This document shows positions 10,792 through 23,500 of a stretch of 64,000 bases of DNA, one piece after another. A program made the position numbers and the translations under genes. The stretch spans positions 186,001-250,000 of the forward strand of contig CAXKVV010000206.1 of the NCBI GenBank assembly GCA_964058805.1, read 5' to 3'. The stretch comes from Schoenoplectus triqueter (lineage: Eukaryota; Streptophyta; Magnoliopsida; Poales; Cyperaceae). Positions within the stretch are counted from its first letter, which is position 1. Each line of letters opens with the position of its first letter. Under the pieces are notes generated by a model that ran no database searches, was not told the DNA's origin, and was given only the letters and a program-made list of their open reading frames with translations.

Positions 10792-12272
10792 ATGGACGAA
10801 AGCTGTGGGTTGAGTACGGGCGCCGGATGCGGTGGAGCGAGGTGGAGCGTGGTGGTTGTGTGTGGGAGCCTGGTGTATTATCACTGTGGCTGGAGAGATG
10901 CGAGTCTGCTATCTCTTTTCGCTGATGTTCTGATCGTGCTTCTCTGCTCTCTCTCCATTCTTGGCCTTCTCTTTCGCAATCTCAACATCTCGTAAGTTTA
11001 TCTGATCCGGTCCGGTTTGTTCTATAGTCGTTGTGCATCGATAGGTTGTTTCATTATAGAATTAGGTGACTAACGAACTCTGGGCTTTTCCACCTTGTTT
11101 GCTCTATCTTGATTTTGGGGTAAAGGTGAACTTGCTCTCAATAAAACAAGACTGAAACCAAGGACAAGCAATACAATTCAGTTAACTTGAAATCTTTCTG
11201 ATATTTTGCATATGAAGTAAAGATTCCAAAATATAATAGGGTTTTGTGGAAATGTTTTCACCTTATGGACACTAGTTCCATCAAAGACCAAATAAGTAGG
11301 ATTTTGTGAATTTGAGGTTATTCAGTGTCCAGTAAAACTTGCATGAAATATATCATTTTTCATGAACAGGATAAACATATTATATAGATTATATGCCAAA
11401 CATCAATTTTCAATATTTAAGGTAGCTTCTGTGAACACATTGGGACTACACCGGCACTCTATCTGACCAAAAAAATTCCAATACATGCCTGCTAATTTGT
11501 TCAATCATAGCAGTATTAGTGAAAATTGGTGAAATTTTAGGGTTCCAGTTGATCCTTTAGAGTGGCAGATTTCTCAAGACACAGCAAATAGCATAATTGC
11601 ATGCTTGGCAAATACAATTGGAGCCACAGAGTCTGTATTGCGTGTTGCTGCAACTGGGCATGATAAGCGTCTATTCTTCAAAGTAATTGCTCTCTTCTTA
11701 TTTATTTTGATTTTCTTATCTTATCGCTTACACCAATTTATTTGGGATTAAAGACTTTGTTGTTGTTATATGGGGGTGGGATATTTTACATGTTTTATTA
11801 ATCTTGGCAGGTGGTAGTTTTCCTGTATGTGCTATCTGCCACAGGAAGAGTTGCTTCTGGTGCTACAATTGCTTATGCTGGTAATTAATTGCACAGTTGT
11901 CACCTTTTTGTATGATTCTGAGTTAGATAATTTCTATTCTTTTGCTCCTAGTATATTTTTTTTCTACCTTAATGAGGGCGCCTTCTCTTATTGACATGTT
12001 TGGATTTTGTGTCTGATGCATAATGACCTGTCGCAGAGATGATAACGGTTATATTTATGCTGGTGATTTTGGATGCAAAGCTGAATACTTTTGATCTCAA
12101 TGTTACCAAATTAACATAATAAGGATTCCCTGAAAAATCCTTTGATTGCTCTTGTTGTATTTGAATAGGGTTATGTGTGTGCTGTCTTTACAAAGTTGTA
12201 AAGAGCTCTCGAGCAATCAGCAGCATAGCTGGAAGAACTGACTCTTGTGGTGGCACCCAGGACTCTGCTTGA
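10792..12272 (+). CDS. RTNLB22: Reticulon-like protein, RTNLB22/23 type
   Basis: Four coding exons: 10792-10991, 11541-11682, 11811-11880 and 12169-12272. All introns are GT-AG and the phases close to 516 bp, 171 aa. The protein has the short plant reticulon homology layout. First comes a hydrophobic stretch around residues 33-64 (LFADVLIVLLCSLSILGLLF), then the family signature VPVDPLEWQISQDTANSI, then RVAATGHDKRLFFKVVVFLY leading into a second hydrophobic hairpin ending in IAYAG. It closes with a short cytosolic tail. Reticulons insert as hairpins in the ER membrane and curve it into tubules; the plant B22/B23 branch has little direct functional data. The start follows a CT-rich leader and gives the usual length for this branch (155-175 aa). 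An N-terminal glycine-rich insert (GLSTGAGCGGARW) is longer than in Arabidopsis. Confidence 0.9.
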
Positions 12273-13340
12273 ATTAGATTTGTGTTCCACAAAATTTTCT
12301 GATTGTTGCAAGTATTTTGGAGATCAAAGAAATAATGGTGTGCATGTAAAAAACTGCATACTTCTAATCAATAAACTGATTACATAGCGATTGTATATTG
12401 TTGATATTTTGGAAAATTCAAGGTGATCAATCATTTTGTTCTAGTATTATTTTTTTGTTATATTGCACATCTATAAACCTCTATACTTTGTGGTCCATCA
12501 GCTTAAACTCTTAAGAAACATAGTAGCTGCCAGTATTATGTTTATTTTTATGCCTGAGAGGCGTCTGGTCGGAGAGGCTGATAAAGGACTTTCAAAGCAC
12601 CAGACTGAAAAAGTATATCGAGAAACAAAAGGAAAACCTGAAATCGAGATTGAGGGGGCGCTCTTGAGTCTGAATGTCTAGATCCAACATTTTCACATTC
12701 AGCCATTCAGGTTTTCAAATTATATTTTAGGTTTATATTTGAGCAGGTGTTTTGTAATTAGGATCAGTCCCTGATACCCTTTTTATGTAGAAACATTTTC
12801 TTTCAATGAAATTGGTGGAGAAACCCAATCTTATAAAAGAAATAACTGTTGCAATCTTTTGAACCTCAGTTCGCCATAATATAGATTTGTACGTACTGTT
12901 GGTGATATTAGTACAACTCAGCAAGAGTAAGCTGACTATGGTTACGGACTCATTACTGATATTACTAAATAACATTAAATCAAGCTATGCTTCTTAATTA
13001 GTCAGCTTGGATGTTAGGCTGGTAGCGAAATTAGTGCAAATCAGTTTATTATGTTGTTATCCAATTACTAGCAGGTCGATAATGAGAATCAGTGTACTCT
13101 GTTTTGGATTGTTTCAATTATCCATACTATGTTATTTGATTAGCAGCTTTTTTGGCATCAAGCACGAGTGACCCCCCCCCCCCCCCACTCCTATGATATC
13201 TTTCCAGACAGCGGAAAACATGGCAATTGGTTGCCTACGATAAAACTTGAACATTTATTAAATTTTGCATTACATGATTGGGGTTCAAAAACTTGGTGTT
13301 TCCTAAAACAGATGATAAGATCTCATGGAAACAATGAGGT
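12273..13340. other. Region between the reticulon and HKT copy A, with a 15-base C run
   Basis: The first few hundred bases are probably the 3' UTR of the reticulon. An open frame at 12463-12681 lies here but resembles nothing known. A run of 15 cytosines occupies 13172-13186. The right part is probably the 3' UTR of the minus-strand HKT gene; the two genes are convergent. Confidence 0.45.
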
Positions 13341-16112
13341 CTACTTCTTACATCTCAACTTCCATGCTTTTCCACCTCTCATTGTGTATCTTTTTAGTCC
13401 TCCTAAAAGCATAACAACTATAATCACTACTTTCCCTGAAGTGCTCCATTGACCTGAAAAACTGGTCCATGAATCCTTACAGGCACCGTCTTTCGACAGC
13501 CGTCTGCTACAACTGTAGCCCATGGAGTACCCCACGTTTCCATATGCACTACACAAAGTTAGAGCTTTAGTTATATTACAAAATCATACAATTATTACAA
13601 AAGAAATCAAGAAAGGACTTTCAGTGCTTCTATTGTCAATAGTAAGAAGGATGGTATTCTTTTACACATTCTGGTACAGTATTATATATGCTCAATTCTG
13701 GTACAGTTTTATATATGCTCAATTCTGGAACAGCTCCTTTCTCACCAGATATTGACATGTAGACAGTCTGGAACTAATTTGCTTGTTGTAATATATTGTA
13801 CTATATACTAGAGAATATAGTGCTCTGCATAATTAGCTGCTATGACAACTAATAATAAGGAAAAAAAAGAACTCACCTAACTACTTCAAAAACTATGCTG
13901 AATATATTGAAGTTGAGAGGATCCTGGGAGATTTTATCCCTCTCGGTGATGCAAATGATCATAACAAATATGGCCAAGTAGGATATTTGTGAAATATTAG
14001 CAATCTTGAAAAAGCTCATGCTTCCTGGTTTAGTATTTTCAGCTCTATTATAACTTCTTTCATCCTTAAATGACATGAATGTCGTATATGGAGGAAGGTA
14101 CCTGAAATTTATCAGCTCATCTCAGCATGCTATATTACAAAAAGAAATAAAATTAGGAACTACACATATTGAACCGATAGTAGTACTGGGTCTAGCCTCT
14201 CTACGAAATGGCACAGGTTTAAATCCCATGAGAGGTATATAAAAAATAATATATGACGGGGTTATTTGGGAGTCCTATTAAAAAAAAGGGAATCACACAA
14301 ATTTCAGACTTTGTTAAATTATGTAAATTGTAGAATAACAACATAATCGTTTGCTCAGACTTATTCAAAGACGAAAAGGAATTTTCAGTCCAGGAAATCT
14401 TTGATTTTCAAAAAGGAGATTCTTTTGGCCTAACGTTCTATAAATTATGGGTCAGCTATTTCCTGCTGCATTCTCCACCTTTTATTAGAATTACCGACCT
14501 TTGAATGGAATTAAGAAGACAGTGACACTTGATTAAAACTTTCCCTACCCAGTGCCAACAATTTGCAATTAATAAAAATGGACCAATATATACAAGTCAA
14601 TTAACAACAGATGGTAGACAAACAATCTAATGTTATTTTATTGAAGGAAATGATTGGTGCTACCAAGCATCACCTATGTACTTCTCGGTCACTAAGACCA
14701 CATTATTTTTTCATTCAATTTAATATAATTCTTCTGATATAAACCATATTTCTTTTGTCAGATCACTGTATTTTCTTCCAAATAATACTGTGTTAAAGAG
14801 AGAGTACTCACATGATGAAGACAAAGAGAACCATAATAGCAGGTGTTAATGTTGATAAATCCAGAGTGGATTCACCAGTGTGCCTTGCATTAACCGCCAA
14901 AAACAAATAATTTATCAACTTCTCAAACAAACTCAACCCTTCTGACGCCACATTCCTCCATTCCATTGCACAAATTGCCACAAATTGCACTAGCAAGAAT
15001 CCTAAAACTGTTAAGGCCAACATCAGAGAATGCAACCAAGGGAATAGGTGGTCGTAACCTATTTGCTCCACATCGCTCAGAATGTACTCAAACTTGTTCT
15101 TTTTGGTTATCCTTTTGAGAAGCCACAAAACTGACCTTAGAGCTGGAGGGTACATGGCACCACCAAGTAGTGATTGTGGCATAACTAGGAGCAATAATCC
15201 TAGGTGTTTTCTGAACAAAATCATGCTCTCATTTGTTGGTAAGAAGCCACAATTTGATAAGGAAGAGACCGTGGCAAATACGGAAAATGTGATTATGTTT
15301 AGATCTTTCCCTCTTAGAATCCTTCTTGCATCTGATACTGAGGAGAAATAGGTTGCCATTGCCACAGTTCCCGCAACATGTGTCACTAGAAGATAGCCGA
15401 GCACGACATATGACAAATAGACTATAGCAGTATATTTCATTTCCTTGTTCCTTACTGGCATACCAGATCGCATATCATCATCAGAAACCACAGTTATGGT
15501 TACTATATTTGGCTTGAGCTCCGTATCTCCAATTGGGTGCACCAAATCAGCTAGATTTTGTTCCATGAGAGAAATTTCATGCTTTAAGTTTAACCTCTTG
15601 AACTGGAGGCCAAGTAAAGAGATCAAAGCCTCTCCACCAAGTAGAATAAGAATGGTCAGAACTATGAGTTGTGAGTTCGAAAAAATCTCCATTTCAACTG
15701 TAGTCAAGCTCGACAATGTGGCAGCTGATACTGCTGTGAAGAACATGTCGATATCTTTTGGTGACTCTTGGGCATTTCTTACCCTCAATGGTTTCAGTAC
15801 TAGAAAACCCAAGAAGGAAACAAATAGCAAGTACATGAGTAGGTTGCAAAATGGGCTTAATCGCACATGAGAGAAACGATAAAGTACCATAAAATTACAC
15901 CACAGAAATTGTTTAAACTTGGAAAATTTTGTCTTCATGAAGTAGATGAAATGGTTGTTCATTGGGCTTAGATGCTGAAGGAAGAAATGACAAATTGTGG
16001 TTAAATTACAGCCTAGAAATTGTTTTAACCCAGCAAGTCGTTCATTCATGCGGTGTACAAGGTGGTAGTGGTGAATGGTGTATGGAAATTGAAGAGGAGA
16101 TGCGGAAGCCAT
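13341..16112 (-). CDS. HKT1: HKT1-type Na+ transporter, copy A
   Basis: Three coding exons: 14812-16112, 13877-14101 and 13341-13548. Introns of 710 and 328 bp are GT-AG, total 1734 bp, 577 aa. The protein has the Trk/HKT layout of four membrane-pore-membrane repeats. Pore A reads SAATLSSLTTVEMEIFSNSQ with serine at the filter position (about residue 134). Pores B, C and D read SNCGF, ARHTGES and SAYGNVGYSMGYSC with glycine. This S-G-G-G pattern marks subfamily 1, known for Na+-selective uptake at the plasma membrane, typically unloading xylem sap. A family-typical YLPPYTTFM follows intron 1, and the C-terminus ends GGKAWKLRCKK. Residues 30-66 and 67-103 form an in-frame duplication of 37 residues before membrane span 1. 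Start: the first ATG in frame, giving MASASPLQFPYTIHHYH, which aligns with copy B from its residue 31. Transport is inferred from the family. Confidence 0.95.
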
Positions 16113-18100
16113 GATTAATTGGAGGCTTAGATACGACTAGATAGTAGGAGAAAGTGGAAAGCATGCCCCAAGTTTAAATGAGTGCCTTCCCTTTTCAATT
16201 AGAAACGTAATAAGGTTGCTCCCTCTGTATGAATAGGGATGTAGAGCAGATTCCACTGAAGACGGGAGTGAGGTTACAACAAGGCCATTTCCGTCCACCA
16301 ATTAAATTTCAACCCAAATTTAATTATTCGTTTGATTTTTATGTTCAAATTTGATTTTATTTTTTAGTTCGGTTAATATTTTTTAAATAGCACAAATCGA
16401 ATTAATGAAGAGTTCAAAATTTACTAAGTAAATTAATTTTATTTGAGATAAATGAGATCCTAAATTAAGAATAATCCGAATATATTTATTTTTTTTATAG
16501 ATTTTATTTAGCTATTTATTTATTTTAAATTATTTATTTTTTATCATTATTTTAGAACTATTAATATTTTCACCACTCTTTAATTAATATAAATTTAATT
16601 TAACTAAATAAACCAAATAAAATTTCAGTTTATTTGTTTTTTATTTTATTTTGTTGATAGTTTTATAAATTTAGTTCGATTTATAATTTGACAAATTAAA
16701 TAAAACTTTAATTGTTTATATTTGATTCGATTTGGACTGACTGATTGTAATATGACCCAGTAATTGTAAAAAGTTGATCCTCTCAATTCTCATTGTATAT
16801 GCAAAAGTATCTGAAGATAAAAGAAAGAAAATAAACAGCATCTAGGTGAATGCACAAGGAAAATTAATTTGTGCCCTAAAGTCAATATCTCAATATCAAC
16901 CCTGCGTTCAAGGAAAAATGACCCTCCTATAAACTTTGACCACGGGAACCCATCTGTCATGTTAGTGAAAGATTGAGGGGCAAATCACAGGACACTGCAT
17001 CACTACCTAATACCTATTGTAAAATAGTAGGCAAATTAACATTGAGGCGAATGAATATATGAAATCTGCAAACTTTTTTAAAAATAGAAAAATTAAAAAT
17101 ATTTTCGTATAGTTTTAGTATGTTTGATAATTTTTTCCCATCTAATAGTATGGTCCGAGTTTTTTTTTTCTAGATCATATACTCTGGTTTGATTTTTTTT
17201 TATTTTAGGCCAACACATTTCTATTGTTTCCGATATAGTTGTGTGTAGCCTTCTATGTGGTCGACCTGCTCGAATAAAAAAAATTGGACTAAGATCTAGC
17301 ATCAATTTTTTAAATATTAAATGCCATAATTTTTTATAGGAATGTCATGACAAAATGTACACTCATTTTTCAAAAAATGACACAATATGAATTTTTTAAA
17401 TCGTATAAAATTTTGAACAACTATCGATCTATAATCTCAAAAATATATCTATAAATGTTTCTATTTTTATTTTTTTTAATCTATGGAAAATCATTGTCAA
17501 AGTTATCAAGATAACTTCTTATCAAAAAAAAAAAATCAAGATAACAGTCCTCAATTGATCCTCTCCCCTTATATGAATCGCGCATCAACAAGATCAATCT
17601 ATTTAACGGCACAAATCTTGATATGTCTACGGGCTCTATAAGTTCATTTTTTTCTTAAAAAAGTTAAAATATACATATATATTGTTTTTTCGGTTTATCT
17701 CGACAGATAAAAAGTTCAATTTATCAAATGGTCGGATTGCTAAAATACGGTAAATATATATTTAGGAAAACTAGCTATAAGGGTAGCCCCACAAGTGAAG
17801 GCTCCCATGCTCACTGACAAGAAGAGAGTACCCACTACCCAGCAAAAACTTGATAGCATGAGTGTACGACTCACATGTGCAGTGATATCAATTATATTAT
17901 AGTGCATTTAGAAGGAATTAAATAAATATATAGTGCCCGCTTTTTTATTCTACTAACGGAAGTCCGATTTTTTTTATAAAAAATTAAGGCCATTCAATTG
18001 CCTATTTTTCTCAGTACTAAAAAGAAAAAAAAATGTACATAACACATTTGAAAATTCGACGGATATTGTCCATTTGATCCAAAACCTAATAGGATAAAAG
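16113..18100. other. Upstream of HKT copy A; AT-rich, with element fragments
   Basis: The first 200 bases should hold the HKT copy A promoter, but no convincing TATA box stands out. From about 16310 to 16740 the sequence repeats AAATTTGATTCGATTTGG-like words seen also near 35750-36275 and 29170-29350, so it is probably a relic of that hAT-like family. At 17455-17545 there is a piece of the MITE family described at 24463 and 40112. No gene seen. Confidence 0.4.
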
Positions 18101-18572
18101 TAGGGCTATCAATGAATAGAGTAGGATAACTAAAACTCCTTATTTATCCTCATATTCAACAAGTTAATGATTTTTTTATATTCATGTTTATATCTGATGA
18201 TTTAATGAAAATATAATCTTATTCAAACTCATCTTATTAGGTATGATATAGGTCGGGTAAATAGCCAAACGGCTTTCAGAATGAAAAAAGATTATAATAT
18301 AATTAGCAATGAAAAATATTATAATATATTAATCAATAAAAAAATATAATATAATTAGTAATAAAAGATTATAATATAATTAGTAATAAAATAAATAACG
18401 GGTAAGGAATAACTTTTATTTGTATCCTTACCTACCTGATAAGTTAACGAAATTTTTTCTTACCTGTACTCATATCCAATAAATTAAAGAAAATAAAATC
18501 TTAACCATGCCCACCTTATCAGATACATATTAATCAGTTAAACGGTAAAAAAAATGTGCCATTGCAACCCTA
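18101..18572. mobile_element. Non-autonomous hAT-like element
   Basis: The left end begins TAGGGCTATCAATG and the right end, read inwards, begins TAGGGTTGCAATGG, so the two form a short inverted repeat. Flanks are gataaaag on the left and ataaaaag on the right, a plausible but imperfect 8-bp duplication. No coding sequence. The interior is AT-rich and contains tandem copies of aattagtaataaaa-like words (18290-18390). Confidence 0.5.
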
Positions 18573-18985
18573 ATAAAAAGGTCGATATAAAAGGTAATAA
18601 GTGTGTTATAACGGCATATAAAATTTACAACAGATAATTCATATTCGAGTTGAGCGTTTGTAGAATGTTGAGAATCAATTTTAAAAAAATGGTATATAGA
18701 TGAAAATAATCTAATTCAATTTCTTCTAAATTAATTAGAATTTAAAACTCTAACTAACCTAATAGCTAAGAACAACATTTTACCAATAGATGATACGGAT
18801 TCAATACTAAAATATTTTTTTAAAAGATATTTTAAACATAAGTTTACTCTAGAACAAAATTCATCTCAATCTAAACTCTAGACTCTAGAGTGATCCATAA
18901 TTAAAGTTACCTCAACGTGTAATGTTCAATTACGTTTTCAATTATTGCCTAATGAGTTGTAGCCAATTTTGATGATGTAACCATT

Positions 18986-19006
18986 CTTTTTCTTCTTCTT
19001 CTTCTT

Positions 19007-19037
<31 letters not shown>

Positions 19038-19055
19038 TTATTATTATTATTATTC

Positions 19056-19129
<74 letters not shown>

Positions 19130-19144
19130 ATTATTATTATTATT

Positions 19145-19207
<63 letters not shown>

Positions 19208-19229
19208 ATTATTATTATTATTATTATTT
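18986..19229. repeat. Compound trinucleotide microsatellite (TTC, TTA, TTG)
   Basis: Consecutive blocks of TTC (about 18986-19035), TTA (to 19056), TTG (to 19127), TTA (to 19146), TTG (to 19206) and TTA (to 19229). The TTG blocks give a long leucine-only reading frame that is not a gene. It is likely to vary in length between individuals. Confidence 0.97.
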
Positions 19230-20280
19230 ATGCACCAGTCTAATTAAGTGGGCAACATAAATATCAGAAGTTCTGGGTCCAAAAAAATTGTATATACAAC
19301 CGCCAGCTAAAGTTTGTAAATACCAACTATAAAAGATATCGTCTTACCGTACCTTTCTAACGGGAATATTCTTCATTGTCAATAATGATATTTAAAGACA
19401 AAGACGATGCTCTTTATGTGAAAAATCATTTATTCGAAATTTAGATGAGATTCTTTATAGATAATTAAAAAATAAATAGTTTAGATTTTTATCTTTATTC
19501 AAAAAAAATATAATGTTCTAAATCATATCCCCACAATTATTTCTAACAAAAGCGCTTCCTAAAAAGCATAAATATGTGAGTTCCATGCATCAGTAATAGT
19601 AAAGCAATAAAGAGAGAATAGAGAGATACTATATCACCACCCTTTAAATTATCAGCAATTGATGTCTTCTCTAGTCTTCAAATATGTTTTTTAAAAAAAA
19701 AAGATATTCGGAACACCTCGTTGTTGCTACCATTGTTAAACTGATTCTATTATTCAAATTAGATGACTCATTAATATACTTAACGAATTTATATTACAAT
19801 TTGCCTTAAATATCATCAATCTGAATAATAACTCATTTAAGTTGACTGATAAAGTACAATAAAAATAAATTATAACTCATTAATACAAATTATAATTAAT
19901 TTAACATAAATAATGAAGTTGATGAGCGAGATATGGTGTATTGCAATGTACATATGTACTCGTACATTAGCTCATTTTTTTTTTAATTTTACATAAAATG
20001 TGATCAATCTCAATCATTTAGTATAATTTTCATATCAAAATATACTAGCTACCCAAAATTTATATATATTTTTAATTTTTTGCTTTTTTTTTGCATGAGG
20101 AGAAAGTTACTTGGTTTAAAATTCTCGATCGTTTGGTGTGATGATTTTCTTCTCATGCAAAAAATTTTAAAAATATAAAACTTAGCTAACTAGTAGAGTT
20201 TGATATAAATATTATATTGAACGGTCCGAATCAGTCATATTTTATATAAAATTTTGAATTAATACACGTATACATCTGTG
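19230..20280. other. AT-rich intergenic DNA
   Basis: No gene, RNA or clear element seen. At 20070-20180 there is a weak inverted repeat around tgcatgaggagaaa / tttcttctcatgca. Confidence 0.4.
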
Positions 20281-20867
20281 CCAGCTATTGCTATTTGGTA
20301 TCCATATTTATATGGATATAAATAATATAAGTGATTTAAAGTATTATCCTAACATACCAATAAATGCCCTTTTTGAGAGTTTTTTCAACTTTTTTTAATG
20401 TAAATTTATTTTTATTTTTTTATGTTTTAAAAATCGAGGCAAATGTATGGTGAAATTTGTCTAAAGAGGATAAGATTCTTTAAAACTAATAATTAGTATG
20501 GAGTGTGTTAAAAATGAGGCGAAAGAAGAATATAGTGGTGATGAAGAGCTTATTTTAGGAATGAGGAAAAAGAGAAAAGGGATTATAGGTACTTTTTAAA
20601 ATAAGCTCTTCATCATCCCTTTATTCTTCTTTTCGCTTCATTTTCAACACTCTCCATACTAATTATTAGTTTTACATAACTCTATCCATTCTTTAGATAA
20701 ATTTCACCATATATTTGCCTCGATTTTAAAAAAAATCATCAACAAAAAGTAAAAAAATAACTCTAAAAAAAGAACATTTATTGGTAAGTTAGGATAATAC
20801 TTTAAATCACATGTATTATCTATATCCATATAAATAAATATGGATATCAAATAGCAATGATTGGCAA
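20281..20867. mobile_element. Fold-back element with arms of about 270 bp
   Basis: The left arm starts with ATTGCTATTTGGTATCCATA (20287) and the right arm ends with its near reverse complement at 20858. Matching continues inwards through TATTATCCTAACATACCAAT, GAGGCAAATGTATGGTGAAA and AACTAATAATTAGTATGGAG down to AGAGCTTATTTTA facing TAAAATAAGCTCT at about 20545 and 20600. The loop is only about 40 bp. This is a MITE or fold-back element with no coding capacity. Confidence 0.85.
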
Positions 20868-22694
20868 TCGTTGTTATGGATATTCATATTTATATGAATA
20901 TAGAATATATAAAATATAAAATAATGTACTAAAATTATCATGGGATATCACTATCTATCAAAGCAAACAATGTACCATAGCCTCACTCAAAGTTGATATA
21001 AAAAATAGTATCAATAATGAAATGTGTATCAGCTCCCTTTTTAAATTACATCATAGACATCTGAACAAAAACCAGAGCAGTTCTTACTCTCATACTTTTT
21101 ATAAAATATTTATTTATGCATTGTTCATGAACTATGTTTAGGAGTTTCCATTTTTCCTCAATATTTCTTTTCAATATAATAAACAGAGGTGGATCTTAGT
21201 GAGGACTGGGGCGTCCTATTTTTTTTTTTTGAAAATTATATATCGATTAAAAATTTATAACATTTTATAGTGTAATTATGATAATTATTTCATTTCAGCC
21301 CCTCAAATTTGTGAATGTCTAAAGTATATGCAAAAAAATATTGATTATTCATATTCTTATCCTTACTTATTTTAAAAAAAAAACATTATATTAATTATCC
21401 ATATTCTTATCCAGCATCTTAGTGATACTACAATTGTTTAGAAAATTCCAAAACTGTGGGAGAAGACGTATAAACAATGTTGAGTAATATATTATATATA
21501 TTACACGTGTGCTTTATCATCTTGGATGTGATAGTTTTTCTAAAATTGAGGGACTGATAGTTGGAATTCTGATTTTACTAGGTCTTACCAGATGAAGTAA
21601 GATATGTTATCAATTATCAGGTAGCAAATGATGTAGACATGCATTATATAGCAGCGTCTTTGAACTCTTTACGCGTTTCACGCTGATTTTTCTCATTTAA
21701 TTTAGAACACCAAAAAAGACTGAATATTCAAATTATTTCAATGCAACGGAATCAACGCGGAGAGCTCATTGGGGGCATCATCCTTTGTAACTTCCACTAA
21801 CAATGAATTATGGCCGCACAACAAGCTCAAAATCACAAGAACCACAATTATTGTACAATTATTGCAGGAATGTAGGATCAGATACTCACAGATCGCAATT
21901 ATTATTAGTGACTTGTAGTTGGTCCCCAAACACATGGTGTTGCTACGCGTACCACATGGTTTTGGACCCACAAATTAACATCATGTCATTGTATATGCTA
22001 ATTGATTGGTGAGAAACATTATTGGGATTTTGAAAGAACGTACGTCTTCTTTGGGGGCAAATTAAACAGAATGAAATGATTTGTGATTTTAATAATTGAA
22101 CCAAATATAAACAATATTTAAAATAAATCCAGCATTACAAAAAAGAAAGATATCAACTCGTACAGATAGATATCTATAAAATGAGCGACCAAAGAAGACA
22201 AATTATGATATACTTTGTGTCCGTAGTAAGAGGGGTGGGACCGGCAAGTGGAATTGGATAGTCCAATAACTGATATATATGTTTTTTTTGAGTAAATTAT
22301 ATAAAATAGTTTTTAAGGTATTACTCGTTTACTATTTGGTCCTTAAAATTTTAGCAATTTTAATTTGCTCTCTAATTATCACTTCATTATCATTTTGGTC
22401 TTTAAAATTTAAAAATTTTTAATTTATTTCATCAAATTTTGAATCTGTATCAAATTGATGTCATAGTTAAAACTCATTAAAAAAACATGATAATATCATC
22501 TATCATGGTGCTATTTTTTTTTAACAACAAAGCGAGTATGGATGCTAGCAAAAAACTATACAAATAATGTTATTGGTGACAATAAATAAATATTATTTAA
22601 ATTAATAATAGTATTGTGTTTGTATCATTATAAACTAAATTTATTATATGTATATGGAGATGACTTTATGGTGCTTTATAAAGTAAAAAATCAG
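20868..22694. other. AT-rich intergenic DNA
   Basis: No gene recognised. Short open frames at 21738-22012 overlap on both strands and resemble nothing known. The part from about 22290 onward shares loosely inverted similarity with 23560-23690, so the fold-back elements that follow may sit inside an older element. Confidence 0.4.
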
Positions 22695-23025
22695 TTTTAC
22701 TTCGGCAAGAGATTTCATATCCCAACGGTTCAAACAGTCAATTTAAGTTGCTCAATTATTTTTTTATACCAAAATCTTTTGAGTTATTAAATTTCATTAT
22801 TTTTGAGCTTTCTAGCTATTTTTAAATTATTTTAAAAATGATCCTGAAATAGACCATTTTTTATATTAAACAACATCATTTTAAAAATAATTTAAAAAAT
22901 AGCTAGAAACAAAAAAAATTTATAAATTTTAATATCCCTTAAAATTTTGTCATAAAAAAATATTGAACAACCTAGATTTACTGTTTGTGCAGTCTGAATA
23001 TGAAATCTCTTGTCAAAACAAAAAT
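22695..23025. mobile_element. Fold-back element, arms about 160 bp
   Basis: The left arm contains GGCAAGAGATTTCATAT (22703 onward) and the right arm its inverse ATATGAAATCTCTTGTC (about 22999). Further matches inwards include CAAACAGT..., GTTGCTCAAT facing ATTGAACAAC, and TTTCTAGCTATTTTTAAATT facing its complement near 22890. No coding sequence. Confidence 0.75.
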
Positions 23026-23039
23026 ATATATTTTTTTCT

Positions 23040-23500
23040 TTGAATATCACAAAATGAGTTATGCCATGATGAATCCAAAAGTAATTTTTTTTTTGTATTT
23101 TGAGTCATATCTCTTATTTTTAAATTCAAAAGATCAATTAAACCGTTCAACATGCTCTATACTAAAATATGCTTGAAGATCAAATTTTATATTTTTTAAA
23201 AATATTTTTTTTTATTTTTTTGAGGGATAGAAAATACATTGATCTAATTATTCGAATTTCTATAAAAAATATGTAGAAGATATTCTTTTCAATAATAATG
23301 TTTTTTTCACCCCTCAAAAAATAGAAAAAAAAAATCCAAAAAATATAAAATTTAGTCTCCAAGTATGTTTTAATATGGAGATCACTTTAAATGGTTGGAT
23401 CAATATTTTGAATTTAAAAATAAGAGATATGATATAAAATACAAAAGATATTTTTATATGTCATGACTCACCGTAACATAACTCATCATAAAATATATCA
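23040..23500. mobile_element. Fold-back element, arms about 200 bp
   Basis: CATATCTCTTATTTTTAAAT at about 23106 is inverted at about 23410, TCAAATTTTATATTTTTTAA at about 23179 is inverted at about 23340, and an outer match pairs ATGAGTTATGCCATGATG (23053) with the inverse around 23465-23490. It lies immediately beside the fold-back element at 22695-23025. No coding sequence. Confidence 0.7.

Noticed and set aside
15082..15870. Plus-strand open frames across the HKT exons (also 28058-28327 and 28406-28795)
   Set aside because: They are antisense shadows of well-supported minus-strand HKT exon 1.
19056..19247. Leucine-only open frame
   Set aside because: It is the TTG/TTA microsatellite read as codons.
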